The translations under genes and the position numbers were made by a program. Below the pieces are notes generated by a model. The model was not told the DNA's origin and searched no databases. It saw nothing but the letters and a program-made list of their open reading frames with translations. Source: JAZGGS01 sp963714405 (GTDB lineage Bacteria > Bacteroidota > Ignavibacteria > Ignavibacteriales > Ignavibacteriaceae). From it: a stretch of DNA of 64,000 bases. The DNA lies in contig CAVQOH010000002.1 of the NCBI GenBank assembly GCA_963714405.1, positions 620,001 to 684,000 on the forward strand, written 5' to 3'. Of the stretch, positions 9,269 through 18,243 are shown in pieces (position 1 is the stretch's first letter; each line of letters opens with the position of its first letter).

Positions 9269-11923
9269 CTAATTAAGATTTGATAACATCTCTTTAAACT
9301 TTTCAAGATTATTCGTCCAGTCTCTTTGTTTCGCTTTTTCTTTTTCTACAACTTCTGTAGGTGCATTATTTATAAATTTTTCGTTTTCAAGCTTTTTTGT
9401 AATCCCGTTAAGTGAATTTTCAATTCGCTTTATTTCTTTTTCCAACCTTTCCTTTTCTTTATCAATATCAATCAATCCGGCTAGAGGAATATAGATTTCA
9501 GTATTTTTTACTATTGCAGATGCACATCCCTGTGGTTTGTTAATGTGTTCAACCATTTTCAAATTATCAACTTTGGCTAATTTCTTTATATAATCAACTT
9601 GATGATTTTTTACCTCTGCTGATTTAATTATTACATTAACTTTTTGAGAAGGTGGAATATTCATTTCACCTCTGATATTTCTAATAGCAGTTACAACACC
9701 TTGTACAATTTCCATTTCATTGTCGGCAGAAGTATTTAACAGTGATTTATTAACCTTAGGATATTCCGAAATGGAAATACTATCACCATTTTTCCGTTCC
9801 GTGATAATCTGCCAAAGTTCCTCGGTTATAAACGGCATAAAAGGATGTACTATTTTAAGAAGTTCTTCAAAAATATGTAGCGCTCTTGTTAATACTGCTG
9901 ATTTAACTTCTTCATCATCCGAATATAAACGGTTTTTTGCCAATTCAACATACCAATCGCAAAAGTCATTCCATACAAATGAATAAATAATTTTTGTTGC
10001 ATTATTTATTTCAAAATTATTATATGCGTCCTCCAGCATTTTTAAAGTGTGGTTAAATCGGGATATTATCCATTCATCTGCAAAATCAATATGTTTATTT
10101 TGTAATGTATCATTAACAGGTATAGTTTGAGCGTTCATTAAAAGAAATCTTCCGGCATTCCATATTTTATTTGCAAAGTTTCTTCCAAAATCACATTTAT
10201 CAGCAGAAAACAACACATCCTGCCCAAGCGGTGCAAGGTAAAGTATTGTAAAGCGAAGAGCATCTGCGCCGTAATCTTTTATCACATCTAAAGGATCAGG
10301 TGAATTGCCTAATGACTTACTCATTTTCCTTCCCTGCGAATCACGAATTATACTTGTGAAGTAAACATCACTAAAAGGAATCGCTTTGCGAAAGTGCATC
10401 CCAGCAATAATCATTCTAGCAACCCAGAAAAAAATAATATCAGGTGCAGTTACAAGTGTGGTGGTTGGATAGTAATACTTCCTTTCCTCTTCGGTTTTAA
10501 ATATTGCATGCGCCCAAAGCCAGCTAGAAGCCCAGGTATCTAAAACATCATTATCCTGTTTTATATTAGATGAACCGCAATGAGGACATTTTTCAGGTGG
10601 ATCGATAGAGACAATTGGATTCTTACATTCAATTTTACAATGATCATCGCCAATACAATACCAAACGGGGATTCTATGCCCCCACCATAGCTGCCTGCTG
10701 ATACACCAATCTTTAATATTTTCCATCCAGTGGAAATAAGTTTTTTCCCAATGCTGAGGATGGAATTTTATTTTACCTTCATTAAGAACTAGCAATGCTG
10801 GTTTAACAAGTTCTTCCATTTGCATAAACCACTGCTCTGATAAGTATGGCTCAATTGGTACATTACCTCGTTCAGAATAACCTACTTTGTGTTCATAATC
10901 TTCAATTTTCTCAATCAGTTTTTTTTCTTCAAACCACTTAATAACTTTTTTGCGTGCTTCGTATCTATCTAAGTTTCTAAACTCTGCAGGTACTTTTTCA
11001 TTTGTACTTGCATCCTCTTTAAAAATATTTATAACCTCGAGTTTATGTCTTAACCCCATTTCATTATCATTTAAATCATGTGCAGGTGTAACTTTAACCG
11101 CACCTGTTCCAAATTCCATATCAACATAATCATCTGCAAAAATTGGGATTTTTCTGTTTGTAATTGGCAGGAGAATTTCTTTTCCAATTAAATTTTTATA
11201 GCGCTCATCATTAGGATTAACAGCAATTCCCGTATCGCCAAGCATTGTTTCGGGACGAGTGGTTGCTACAATTACAAATTTATCGGAATCAACTACAGGA
11301 TATTTTAAATGCCAAAGTTTTCCGTTAACAGTTTTAAAATTTACTTCTTCATCTGAAATTGCAGAACGGGAAGCAGGATCCCAGTTCACCATCCGGTAAC
11401 CACGATAAATTTTTCCATCGTTATATAGTTGAACAAAAGCTTTGATTACTTCGCGGTAATAATCATCATCCATAGTAAAGCGTTCTCTCTGCCAATCGCA
11501 GCTAACACCAAGTTTTTTTAGTTGCTGGATTATTATCCCGCCGTACTCTTCTCTCCATTCCTGGCAGTATTTTAAAAATTCTTCTCTTCCAATCTCTTTT
11601 TTATCAAGATTCTTATCTGCAAGATATTTTGTAACTTTTGTTTCAGTGGCTATTGATGCGTGATCGGTTCCGGGAACCCAGCAAGCGTTGTACCCCTGCA
11701 TTCTTCTAAGACGAATAAGAACATCCTGAATTGCATTATTAAGAACATGCCCCATTGTAAGCATACCAGTAATGTTGGGTGGTGGTATTGCAATTACATA
11801 TGGTTCTTTTGTTTCATCAATTTCTGAATGGAAGATTTGATTATCCAGCCAGTATTTGTACCATTTGTCTTCTACAGCTGATGGGTCGTATGCTTTGGGT
11901 ATTTCTTTTTGAGTATCTGCCAT
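9269..11923 (-). CDS. valS: Valyl-tRNA synthetase
   Basis: 884 residues, normal length for ValRS; it charges tRNA-Val with valine in the cytoplasm. The class I HIGH signature appears as PPPNITGMLTMGH (47-59) and KMSKS at about 532-536. The CP1 editing domain lies between them (SRQLWWGHRIPVW is present). The C-terminus is the ValRS coiled coil (about 820-884), rich in Lys and Glu. A CPHCGSS-type zinc-binding stretch is seen near residue 455. It lies 87 bases downstream of the acid phosphatase gene on the same strand. Confidence 0.97.
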   Translation of the reverse strand: MADTQKEIPKAYDPSAVEDKWYKYWLDNQIFHSEIDETKEPYVIAIPPPNITGMLTMGHVLNNAIQDVLIRLRRMQGYNACWVPGTDHASIATETKVTKYLADKNLDKKEIGREEFLKYCQEWREEYGGIIIQQLKKLGVSCDWQRERFTMDDDYYREVIKAFVQLYNDGKIYRGYRMVNWDPASRSAISDEEVNFKTVNGKLWHLKYPVVDSDKFVIVATTRPETMLGDTGIAVNPNDERYKNLIGKEILLPITNRKIPIFADDYVDMEFGTGAVKVTPAHDLNDNEMGLRHKLEVINIFKEDASTNEKVPAEFRNLDRYEARKKVIKWFEEKKLIEKIEDYEHKVGYSERGNVPIEPYLSEQWFMQMEELVKPALLVLNEGKIKFHPQHWEKTYFHWMENIKDWCISRQLWWGHRIPVWYCIGDDHCKIECKNPIVSIDPPEKCPHCGSSNIKQDNDVLDTWASSWLWAHAIFKTEEERKYYYPTTTLVTAPDIIFFWVARMIIAGMHFRKAIPFSDVYFTSIIRDSQGRKMSKSLGNSPDPLDVIKDYGADALRFTILYLAPLGQDVLFSADKCDFGRNFANKIWNAGRFLLMNAQTIPVNDTLQNKHIDFADEWIISRFNHTLKMLEDAYNNFEINNATKIIYSFVWNDFCDWYVELAKNRLYSDDEEVKSAVLTRALHIFEELLKIVHPFMPFITEELWQIITERKNGDSISISEYPKVNKSLLNTSADNEMEIVQGVVTAIRNIRGEMNIPPSQKVNVIIKSAEVKNHQVDYIKKLAKVDNLKMVEHINKPQGCASAIVKNTEIYIPLAGLIDIDKEKERLEKEIKRIENSLNGITKKLENEKFINNAPTEVVEKEKAKQRDWTNNLEKFKEMLSNLN

Positions 11924-12010
11924 TTATAGTATTGAAAAATATGAGGTGCAAATATAATGAAAATTAAGAAGCTGTTTGGTTTTTTTAATCTGTTTGAATA
12001 TGTGTTAAAA

Positions 12011-12661
12011 TCAATCCTCAATCAAATATAAATAATTAGGAATTTTTACTTGTATGCCATGAAAATCGCCATTTAAATCGCTCCACTGGTCTCCCACTGT
12101 TCCAATAACATCATAACCGATTTCAACAAGTTCTTTTCTTTTAGCAGATTTAAATTCCTCTGCTGTTAGCCTATATTCATGCTCCCTTTGTGTTATAAGT
12201 GTATCAAAAACCGTGTAGCCCTGCGCAATCAGGTTTTTAAATGTTACCTCGTATTCCGGAATATTTCTACCAGTAAGAAAAATTATTTTCGCACCTTTTC
12301 TAATTAAGAAATCATAAAGATCTTTCACCTGCGGAATTGCAGGAGCTTTCATTTCAGCATTCCATTTTTTATTCATTTCATAAACGTATCCATATCCCAT
12401 CATTACAGCTAGGTCATAATTACTAAGCACTGTTTCATCAACATCAAATATAGCAGCGGAGTTATCGTTAATTTTTATTGATTGAAATTTTTCCTTGGCT
12501 TTTTTAATAACTTCATTCAGCTCTTCATCATACTTTCCAGATTCATAATAATCTTTAACTTCTAACCTTGCAGAAGAAAGGTTTAATGGTTTATTTGAAG
12601 CGCAGGATATTAAACCTAAAATAGTCACAATCATTAAAGTAGTTTTTAACGTGTTTTTCAC
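12011..12661 (-). CDS. HAD class IIIB acid phosphatase lipoprotein (e(P4)-like)
   Basis: 216 residues. A lipoprotein signal peptide ends in the lipobox LISC (Cys20). The HAD nucleophile motif FDVDET is at 72-77, with Asp73 and Asp75 as nucleophile and acid/base. FLTGRN supplies motif II and GDQWSDLNGDF is the motif IV region. This fits the class B/5'-nucleotidase e(P4) family of outer-membrane or periplasmic phosphatases, which strip phosphate from nucleotides such as NMN. Transcribed toward valS. Confidence 0.88.
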   Translation of the reverse strand: MKNTLKTTLMIVTILGLISCASNKPLNLSSARLEVKDYYESGKYDEELNEVIKKAKEKFQSIKINDNSAAIFDVDETVLSNYDLAVMMGYGYVYEMNKKWNAEMKAPAIPQVKDLYDFLIRKGAKIIFLTGRNIPEYEVTFKNLIAQGYTVFDTLITQREHEYRLTAEEFKSAKRKELVEIGYDVIGTVGDQWSDLNGDFHGIQVKIPNYLYLIED

Positions 12662-12855
12662 AGCGGTTATTGCTTAATAATTAAACATATTATGGAAAAT
12701 AATAATACTATGTCATTTTGTAAATTAATAGTTCAGTAAAATTGTATAAAATAGAAAAAAATGATATAAAATGTTTAAAAAAAGTGGAATATTGTTCCAA
12801 TTTTGCAGATTTTAAATTACCTGATTAAAATATTTTTACAATTTAAAAGGAAACC

Positions 12856-14103
12856 ATGGTAGCTGTAAGACCATTCAAGGCACTAAGACCTCAAAAAGAA
12901 AATGCACATATTATTGCAAGTGTACCTTATGATGTTGTAAACAGAGTGGAAGCTAAAGAGTTGGCATCAAATAACGAATTAAGCTTTTTAAAAGTTACAA
13001 GATCGGAAATTGATTTACCTGATAATGTTAGTGCATACTCTAAAGAAGTTTATGAAAAAGCAAAAGAAAATATTACAAAACTAAAAACAAACAGTTATTT
13101 ACATGAAGATGAAATTCCCTGTTTTTATTTGTATCGCCTGATAATGGATGGAAGAGCACAAACAGGTATTGCAGCAACTTTTTCTGTAAATGATTATGAT
13201 GATGATATTATTCTAAAACATGAAAAAACAAGAAAAGTTAAAGAAGATGACAGAACAAATCATATAATTACTACAGAAACACAAACTGGAATTGTATTTT
13301 TAACATACAGCGGAACTGATACAATAAATAATCTTGTTAACAAAACAGTAGAATCAGCTAAGCCAGAATATGATTTCACTTCTGAAGATGGAATACAGCA
13401 CACTGTATGGATATTATCAGAACAATACAACAGACTATTAATTGATGAGTTTGCAAAAGTAAAAAATTTATATGTTGCTGATGGACATCACCGGGCAAAA
13501 AGTGCAAGCAGGGCAAGAGAAGAAAAAAGAAATTCCAATAAAAATCATACTGGTGAAGAAGAATATAATTATTTTATCGCTGTTGTTTTTCCTGCAGATC
13601 AATTAAAAATTCTTCCATATAACCGGGTTGTTTTTGATCTCAATAATAATAGCAAGGAAGAGTTTATAGAAAAAATTGAAGGAAATTTTGAGGTGGAAAA
13701 AACAAGCAGTAAGGAACCATCAGAAAAAAGAATGTTTGGAATGTACATTGATAATGAATGGTTCAGTTTAAAACCGAAAGATTCCACAATAAGCAAAGTG
13801 GATTCTGTTTCTTCTGTTGGAGAAAAACTTGATGTAAGCATTCTGCAAAATTATTTATTAACTCCTATTCTTGGAATTGATGATCCGCGTACAAGCGATA
13901 GGATAGATTTTGTTGGCGGAATAAGAGGAACTAGCGAATTGGAAAAACTGGTAAACAGGGGTAAAGCTGCTGTGGCATTTTCTTTATTTCCTGTGTCAGT
14001 AAATGATCTTATGAATATTTCTGATGCTGGTGAAGTTATGCCTCCTAAATCAACCTGGTTTGAACCAAAATTGCGAGATGGATTATTATCTCATACTATA
14101 TAA
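12856..14103 (+). CDS. DUF1015 family protein
   Basis: 415 residues, the usual length of DUF1015. Diagnostic segments are the start VRPFKALRPQ, the IASVPYDVV stretch, the YVADGHHRAKSA motif in the middle, and MPPKSTWFEPKLRDGL at the end. The family is conserved and often sits next to serC/serA in Bacteroidota, as here (39 bases before serC). It is suspected to act in serine or phosphoserine metabolism, but no activity is established to my knowledge. An AAAAGGAAA ribosome-binding site lies before the ATG. Confidence 0.88.
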   Translation: MVAVRPFKALRPQKENAHIIASVPYDVVNRVEAKELASNNELSFLKVTRSEIDLPDNVSAYSKEVYEKAKENITKLKTNSYLHEDEIPCFYLYRLIMDGRAQTGIAATFSVNDYDDDIILKHEKTRKVKEDDRTNHIITTETQTGIVFLTYSGTDTINNLVNKTVESAKPEYDFTSEDGIQHTVWILSEQYNRLLIDEFAKVKNLYVADGHHRAKSASRAREEKRNSNKNHTGEEEYNYFIAVVFPADQLKILPYNRVVFDLNNNSKEEFIEKIEGNFEVEKTSSKEPSEKRMFGMYIDNEWFSLKPKDSTISKVDSVSSVGEKLDVSILQNYLLTPILGIDDPRTSDRIDFVGGIRGTSELEKLVNRGKAAVAFSLFPVSVNDLMNISDAGEVMPPKSTWFEPKLRDGLLSHTI

Positions 14104-14142
14104 TTAATATTTTATTCGATTTTAAAAGTAAAAGGAACTACA

Positions 14143-15231
14143 ATGGAAAAAAGAATTTATAACTTCAGTGCCGGTCCTGCTATACTGCCGGAAGATGTTC
14201 TAAAAGAAGCACAGGAAAATTTATTTTCACTCCCCGGTGTTGGAATGTCAGTGCTGGAAATCAGTCATCGTTCAAAAACTTTTGATGATATTATAAACCA
14301 GGCAAAAGCTGATATAAAATCTCTTTTAAACATAAGTGATGATTACGCAGTACTATTTTTGCAAGGGGGTGCAAGTTTACAGTTCTCTATGGTTCCACTT
14401 AATATAATGCCTCCTAAAAATAAAGCTGATTACATTAATACTGGTGCGTGGTCTAAAAAGGCAATTAAAGAGGCTAAAAGAGTTGGTGCTGTAAATATTG
14501 CTGCTTCATCAGAGGAGACTACTTTTAACCACATACCAAAACAGGAAGAGTTAAAACTAGATCCTGATGCTTCGTATGTTCATTTTACTTCTAACAATAC
14601 AATTTATGGAACTCAATGGCAAAGTGAACCAGCCGTTGGCAATGTACCATTAGTATGCGATGCTTCTTCAGATATTCTTCATAAAAAAATTGATGTGAAT
14701 AAATATGCCATTATCTATGCAGGTGCACAGAAAAATATGGGTCCTGCTGGTGTAACTATGGTAATTTTCAAGAAAGATCTACTTGAAAGGTCTTCAGAAA
14801 ATTTACATACAATGTTAAATTATAAAACACATGTTGAAAAAGATTCACTTTATAACACACCAAACACATTTGGTATTTACATTATTGGATTAGTTGCTAA
14901 ATGGTTATTAAAGAACGGCGGGCTTAATAAAATGCATGAAACGAATAAGCAAAAAGCTCAGCTCCTTTATAATTTTATTGATGGAAGCGGTGGATTTTAT
15001 AAGGGCCATGCGGTAAAGGATAGCCGTTCGCTTATGAATATCCCATTTAATCTTTCCACCCCTGAGTTAGAGAAAAAATTGATTGATGAAGCACTTGCGG
15101 CAGGATTCAGCGGATTGAAGGGACACAGATCTGTTGGTGGATTAAGAGCTTCAATTTATAATGCATTTCCAACCAAAGGTGTAGAAGATCTAGTTACTTT
15201 TATGAAAGATTTTCAGCAAAAAAACGGATAG
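14143..15231 (+). CDS. serC: Phosphoserine aminotransferase
   Basis: 362 residues, normal length. It converts 3-phosphohydroxypyruvate and glutamate to phosphoserine in serine biosynthesis (and the matching step of pyridoxal phosphate synthesis in some bacteria). It starts with the family signature YNFSAGPAILP. The pyridoxal phosphate lysine is Lys197 in AGAQKNMGPAG. HRSVGGLRASIYNA near the C-terminus is the substrate-phosphate binding region. An AAGGA box precedes the ATG, and it shares an operon with the DUF1015 gene. Confidence 0.97.
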   Translation: MEKRIYNFSAGPAILPEDVLKEAQENLFSLPGVGMSVLEISHRSKTFDDIINQAKADIKSLLNISDDYAVLFLQGGASLQFSMVPLNIMPPKNKADYINTGAWSKKAIKEAKRVGAVNIAASSEETTFNHIPKQEELKLDPDASYVHFTSNNTIYGTQWQSEPAVGNVPLVCDASSDILHKKIDVNKYAIIYAGAQKNMGPAGVTMVIFKKDLLERSSENLHTMLNYKTHVEKDSLYNTPNTFGIYIIGLVAKWLLKNGGLNKMHETNKQKAQLLYNFIDGSGGFYKGHAVKDSRSLMNIPFNLSTPELEKKLIDEALAAGFSGLKGHRSVGGLRASIYNAFPTKGVEDLVTFMKDFQQKNG

Positions 15232-15281
15232 TCAATTTACATAGCGCTGTAAAGGCGCCTTTATATAATTCCGGAGTGTGT

Positions 15282-15698
15282 GTGAAATATTTATTATTAC
15301 TGATATTGTTATTCATATTTGTTGCTTGCGGCGGCAATGAAGCAAAATTTGAAGCATTTAGCCCTGAATCATTTGCATTCGATATAGGAAATAGCTGGGA
15401 GGTTAATGCCTTGATAAATGTTAAAGGATTTGAAGAAAAAGAAACGGAAGGCCAATATTCTGCATCAATATACTACATCATTGATCTGATCTCTCCGGAT
15501 GGATCTACTGTTAAAAATATTTTTGAGGACAGAATAGAAAAAGAATCAACTGAAGAGATTACGGATATTCCTCTTGAAGCACAGTTTGAATTGGATTCCA
15601 CTTATACTGTTGGAAAATATAATTTGTTATTTAAGATAAATGATAATTATTCTGGAAAATCAACAGAAGCTAAAATAGAGTTCGAACTTTCTGAATAG
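15282..15698 (+). CDS. Small lipoprotein of unknown function
   Basis: I chose the GTG at 15282 because the only good ribosome-binding site, GGAG at 15273-15276, overlaps an earlier in-frame GTG at 15276 and sits five bases before 15282. The resulting 138-residue protein has a short hydrophobic signal with lipobox FVAC (residue 13), then an acidic beta-rich domain resembling a single immunoglobulin-like or transthyretin-like sandwich. No family recognised. It follows serC by 50 bases, with a self-complementary AAAGGCGCCTTT at 15251-15262 in the gap. Confidence 0.65.
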   Translation: MKYLLLLILLFIFVACGGNEAKFEAFSPESFAFDIGNSWEVNALINVKGFEEKETEGQYSASIYYIIDLISPDGSTVKNIFEDRIEKESTEEITDIPLEAQFELDSTYTVGKYNLLFKINDNYSGKSTEAKIEFELSE

Positions 15699-15711
15699 AC
15701 AAAGTATTTCG

Positions 15712-16098
15712 CTATTCTTCCATAAAATATTCATCGGGAATTGGTTTTCGTCCAGCGTATCCTTCCTGAATACCATGGTAAAACTTAATTTCATCTTCAT
15801 CACTTCTCCAGCAAAGATATACCTCGTTATCATTTATAAACGCTGGAAAATCAACCAAGCCAATTGCGAAGTTCCAATCTTTAAAAAAACATCCAATTTC
15901 TTCCAGTTCAATAAAAAAACCTTCCAAATCGGTAGTAAGTTTTTCAATATCAGTGTTCCCTCCAATCATACCATTTAATTCTTCAGCTATTAATCTCATT
16001 TCTTTACTTGTTTGAAGGATATCATACACTATTTTTTTTACCAATGGCAGTGTTTTCCTTGCTTCAGCAGGAGTAAAATATTTTATCTCTGTAGTCAT
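15712..16098 (-). CDS. DUF2203 family protein
   Basis: 128 residues. The N-terminal KYFTPAEARKTLPLVKKIV helix and the C-terminal YLCWRSDEDEIKFYHG segment (usually CWR.GE..I..WH in the family) identify DUF2203. It is a small cytoplasmic helical protein of unknown role, found widely in bacteria. Convergent with the lipoprotein gene, with 13 bases between them. Confidence 0.85.
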   Translation of the reverse strand: MTTEIKYFTPAEARKTLPLVKKIVYDILQTSKEMRLIAEELNGMIGGNTDIEKLTTDLEGFFIELEEIGCFFKDWNFAIGLVDFPAFINDNEVYLCWRSDEDEIKFYHGIQEGYAGRKPIPDEYFMEE

Positions 16099-16286
16099 AA
16101 AAAAGTATTAATAATATTTAGGTGTAAAATTTAAAATAATTCTTAATCAAAAAGGAATGAAAATGGATTTATTGCATGGTAATAATTTTTGGTGTGATTT
16201 ACACCTTATTCTTGAATCTAAAGATTTACTTTTTACTCTAACTTATAAGAATTTTTACTGTTATTTAAGTTTTAAAGGGCAATATA

Positions 16287-16889
16287 ATGATATTAAAAAA
16301 ATACATTAACAAAATTGTTTCGGATGGAATTTCATACAATGAATATATGCGGCAATTTAAGCATGAGGTTGAAAATACTCCATCAAAAAGTCTGGTAACC
16401 GATGAAAAAACCGATCATAACCTGAAAAAGTTAAATTTTTCAAGAAGTACAAGAATTGAAAAACAATATATTCCTTCAGGAGAAATAAGAGTAATCTTAG
16501 ATAAAATTAAAGAACCGCAGTTTTGGCTGGTTTTATCCGAAACATGGTGTGGAGATTCTGCACAAATTTTACCCGTGCTTGCAAAAATTTCAGGGCTTAA
16601 TAACAATATAAAATTAAGAATCCTGCAAAGAGATTCAAATCTTGAAATAATGGATCAATTTCTCACAAATGGGACAAGAAGCATTCCCAAGCTTATTGCT
16701 TTTAGTGAAAGTGGAAATGAATTCTTTAACTGGGGCGCGAGACCTGCAAAAGCGCAAGAAATAGTAAATGAACTTAAGAGCAGTGGACTGCAAAAAACTG
16801 AGTGGTTAATTGATTTACACAAATGGTATGCAAGCAACCGCGGGAAAGAGATTGAAAATGAGATTATGCAATTAATAAAAAATTTGTAA
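16287..16889 (+). CDS. Thioredoxin-like protein with a WCGDS active-site variant
   Basis: 200 residues, cytoplasmic (no signal peptide). The thioredoxin-fold core has LSETWCGDSAQILPVLAKI, placing the single active-site Cys at residue 88 where thioredoxin has WCGPC. The second Cys is replaced by Ser, so it would act as a monothiol protein. The cis-proline region is visible as TRSIPKLIAF. This WCGDS type is common in Bacteroidota and Firmicutes under the general name thioredoxin family protein; its partner is unknown, possibly low-molecular-weight thiols. The 188-base upstream gap has GGTGT/ACACC arms at 16191-16205. Confidence 0.8.
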   Translation: MILKKYINKIVSDGISYNEYMRQFKHEVENTPSKSLVTDEKTDHNLKKLNFSRSTRIEKQYIPSGEIRVILDKIKEPQFWLVLSETWCGDSAQILPVLAKISGLNNNIKLRILQRDSNLEIMDQFLTNGTRSIPKLIAFSESGNEFFNWGARPAKAQEIVNELKSSGLQKTEWLIDLHKWYASNRGKEIENEIMQLIKNL

Positions 16890-16969
16890 TTCCTAAAACA
16901 TCTTGATAGTTAAGTCTTTTATGCTAAATTATAAATAACTAAATAATTTTAGTGTAAATGGAGGCAATG

Positions 16970-17911
16970 ATGAATAGCGAAAAAAATCTAAATATTGTAT
17001 TTGGAACTGGTCCTCTTGGCTGTGCAGTTGCTGAAGATCTAATTAGTAAGGGAAAACAGGTAAAGATGGTAAACAGAAGCGGCATTGCTGATATACCTAA
17101 AGAAGCAGTATTAATTACGGCTGATGCTAATGATAGAGAAAGAACCCGGGAAATTTGCAAAGGCGCGAGTGTTGTATATCATTGTGCTATGCCTCCATAT
17201 ACTCAATGGAAAGAGCTTTTTCCTCCGCTCACAAGAGGAATAATAGCAGGCGCTGTTTCTGCAAATGCAAAGCTTATCTATGCAGATAATCTTTATATGT
17301 ATGGAATTAGTGATACTCCTATTAATGAAAATACAGCAATCAGCCCTTTAGGGGTAAAAGGAAAGATAAGAGCTGAAATGAGTGATAACCTTCTTAGTGA
17401 ACATAATAATGGCAAAATGAGGGTAGCAATTGGCCGGGCATCTGATTTTTACGGACCAAAAGTAATTTCCGCTGTACTTGGGGAGAGGGTATTTAAACCG
17501 GCTATAGAAGGCAAAACAATTAGTATGCTTGGAGGTATTGATAATCCGCACACTTATACTTTTATTAAAGATTTTGCAAGGGGATTAACAATCCTGGGTG
17601 AAAAAACAAATGCTCTTGGAGAAGTATGGCATATACCTTCAGCTGAAACCATAACAACAAGAGAGTTGCTACACCTTATTTTCAATGAAACAAGAAAAAC
17701 ACCGGAAGTTAAAATCGTTCCAAAATTTATAACCACGTTACTTTATAAAATAAATCCTATAGTTAAAGAGCTTAAAGAAGTTATGCCAACTCATGAAAAT
17801 CCTTACCTGGTTGATCACAGCAAGTTTAAAAACTTTTTTGAATTTGAAGCAACACCGCACAAAAAGGCAATAAAAGAAACCGTACACTGGTATAAAGAAA
17901 AATTCAATTAA
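16970..17911 (+). CDS. NAD-dependent epimerase/dehydratase (extended SDR)
   Basis: About 313 residues from the ATG at 16970, chosen because GGAGG (16960-16964) is five bases before it; ATGs at 16958 and 16967 are too close to or before that box. A Rossmann GTGPLG motif (FGTGPLGCAVAEDL) is followed by VNRSG. The NADP region and the YADNLYMYG and GRASDFYGP segments are typical of atypical extended SDRs. No obvious YxxxK catalytic pair is seen at the normal position, as in many atypical members. Substrate unknown; it stands alone. Confidence 0.78.
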   Translation: MNSEKNLNIVFGTGPLGCAVAEDLISKGKQVKMVNRSGIADIPKEAVLITADANDRERTREICKGASVVYHCAMPPYTQWKELFPPLTRGIIAGAVSANAKLIYADNLYMYGISDTPINENTAISPLGVKGKIRAEMSDNLLSEHNNGKMRVAIGRASDFYGPKVISAVLGERVFKPAIEGKTISMLGGIDNPHTYTFIKDFARGLTILGEKTNALGEVWHIPSAETITTRELLHLIFNETRKTPEVKIVPKFITTLLYKINPIVKELKEVMPTHENPYLVDHSKFKNFFEFEATPHKKAIKETVHWYKEKFN

Positions 17912-18243
17912 TTGAATCCAGCCACACACCAACTTGTTCTACTCAAAATTTTATCTGTAATTTTTACAATTTGTTGCTAATTTTATATAGGAAATGTATA
18001 AAAATTCTTTATAGAATGTCATTCAATTCAATTTGATTTTGGACTAATATTTGAATGAATGGATAAGTTAGTTACTTATAGATCACACTAATTATAAACT
18101 GGATTGTATCACAATAAAACTAACTATTAATATAGCCTTATTGATATAAATTATTATCTGGTCTTTCTGGCTTAATGTTGCTAGTTTTGGGTACGAAATT
18201 ATAAATTACGGATAAAAGACGCACAAATAAAAAGGGAAAATAA
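17912..18243. other. Intergenic region of 332 bases
   Basis: Strongly AT-rich, with no coding potential that I can support. It contains an imperfect inverted repeat around CATTCAA (near 18019) and TTGAATG (near 18050), and a promoter-like box at 18182-18189. Nothing else was seen. Confidence 0.5.
18182..18189 (+). promoter_or_regulatory. Possible -7 promoter box for the M28 peptidase
   Basis: TAGTTTTG matches TAnnTTTG and lies 55 bases before the peptidase start. The -33 position holds only TCTG, at slightly long spacing. Tentative. Confidence 0.3.

Noticed and set aside
15251..15262. Perfect 12-base palindrome AAAGGCGCCTTT between serC and the lipoprotein gene
   Set aside because: No loop for a hairpin and no second copy seen; could be chance, so not called as a site.
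16163..16309. 48-codon ORF with an AAGGA-like box before the thioredoxin-like gene
   Set aside because: It overlaps the start of the real gene in another frame and has no recognisable features; kept out as chance.
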